A DNA stretch of 15,030 nucleotides. Origin: Pseudomonadota bacterium (GTDB taxonomy: Bacteria > Pseudomonadota > Gammaproteobacteria > Steroidobacterales > Steroidobacteraceae). The translations under genes were made by a program, and so were the position numbers. The notes under the pieces were generated by a model. That model was not told where the DNA came from. It was given only the letters and a program-made list of their open reading frames with translations, and did not search any database. Shown piece after piece: positions 14,493 to 15,030 of the stretch; positions within the stretch are counted from its first letter, which is position 1; each line of letters opens with the position of its first letter. Location of the stretch: assembly GCA_003242495.1 (NCBI GenBank), contig QGUO01000031.1, positions 1-15,030 of the forward strand, given 5' to 3'.

Positions 14493-14514
14493 GCCGTCAT
14501 GCATTCTCCGTGGC

Positions 14515-15030
14515 TCAGTGCAGGAACTCCCGCGGGTCGCTGACGCGTCCGCGGATGGCGCTCGCCGCCGCCGTGGCCGGGCTGGCCAGCAGGGTGCGCG
14601 CGCCGGGACCCTGGCGGCCCTCGAAATTGCGGTTGCTGGTGCTCACGGCGTACTCGCCCTTGGCGACGGTGTCGCCGTTCATGCCGATGCACATCGAGCA
14701 GCCCGACTCGCGCCACTCGGCGCCGGCGTCGATGAACACCTGGGCGAGGCCGCGTTCCTCGGCCTGGCGCTTGACCTGCTGGGAGCCGGGGACCACCAGC
14801 ATGCGCACGTTCGGGGCAACCTTGCGCCCGCGCAGGACCCGGGCGGCGAGCTCGAGGTCGGAGAGACGCGCGTTGGTGCAGCTGCCCACGAACACGACCT
14901 GCACGGGCTTGTCGAGCAGCCGTTCGCCGCTTTCGAAGCCCATGTAGGCGAGCGCCTTGGCATGGATGGGATCGTCCGGGCGGGCAGGGATTTCGCCGGT
15001 GACCGGCAGCACCATGCCGGGATGCGTGCC
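14515..15030 (-). CDS. leuC: LeuC, isopropylmalate isomerase large subunit (C-terminal part; start outside window)
   Basis: Only the last 171 residues are present; the frame is open to the window edge (GTHPGMVLPVTG), and the ATG at 15015 is internal. This is the 4Fe-4S large subunit of the aconitase-like isomerase. Cluster cysteines are visible in VFVGSCTNARLSDL and in GCSMCIGMN, followed by STSNRNFEGRQGPGARTLLASPATAAASA, the invariant C-terminal block. It pairs with LeuD downstream, though the spacer between them is unusually long. Confidence 0.97.
   Translation of the reverse strand, partial: GTHPGMVLPVTGEIPARPDDPIHAKALAYMGFESGERLLDKPVQVVFVGSCTNARLSDLELAARVLRGRKVAPNVRMLVVPGSQQVKRQAEERGLAQVFIDAGAEWRESGCSMCIGMNGDTVAKGEYAVSTSNRNFEGRQGPGARTLLASPATAAASAIRGRVSDPREFLH

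Noticed and set aside
14334..14504. Upstream ATG start for leuD at 14504
   Set aside because: The added residues are unlike any LeuD, and the ATG at 14333 has a suitable Shine-Dalgarno sequence and the family N-terminus.

Overview
The window is about 15 kb of GC-rich, tightly packed bacterial chromosome devoted to amino-acid biosynthesis. Several features point to a gammaproteobacterium on the Xanthomonadales side. HisB, HisG, HisA and HisIE are of the E. coli type (bifunctional HisB, fused HisIE, long-form HisG). The HisF sequence resembles my recollection of Xanthomonas HisF. A YerC/TrpR-like gene heads the his operon, and a MetX-MetB pair sits behind a SAM-I riboswitch. The assignment rests on protein resemblance and gene order only. 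I see no IS element, phage gene, CRISPR array, tRNA or rRNA.

Layout. (1) 2-1777 (+): 5'-truncated gene for a DASS/SLC13-type permease with two cytoplasmic RCK_C (TrkA_C) domains, ending in a GC-rich hairpin. (2) 1811-9275 (-): complete histidine operon, transcribed yerC/trpR-like > hisG > hisD > hisC > hisB > hisH > hisA > hisF > hisIE. Most junctions are 4-nt ATGA or GTGA overlaps. The hisA/hisF junction is a 37-nt overlap in which hisF appears to start at ATT. (3) 9276-9952: divergent control region, with a perfect 11+11 bp inverted repeat and promoter for the his operon, and on the other strand a promoter, a SAM-I riboswitch and a hairpin-rich leader. (4) 9953-12246 (+): metX-like acyltransferase and metB-like PLP enzyme, overlapping by ATGA. 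(5) 12247-12690: 444 bp without genes between convergent operons, with a strong minus-strand intrinsic terminator and a highly structured stretch that may be a long leu 3'UTR or a separate small RNA. (6) 12691-15030 (-): leuC (partial), leuD, leuB.

How it works together. The his genes take PRPP and ATP to histidine; the control region suggests repression by the first gene's own TrpR-family product rather than leader-peptide attenuation, because only 14 nt separate that gene from hisG. The met pair makes O-acylhomoserine and then cystathionine, and is switched by S-adenosylmethionine through the riboswitch. LeuCD and LeuB carry out the isomerase and dehydrogenase steps of leucine synthesis.

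I do not find an obvious new multi-gene system. The points most worth checking are the ATT start of hisF, the his operator, a HisD in which the conserved Asn of the FGPGN motif is Ser, the structured RNA region downstream of leuB, and the unusual 181-bp leuC-leuD gap.
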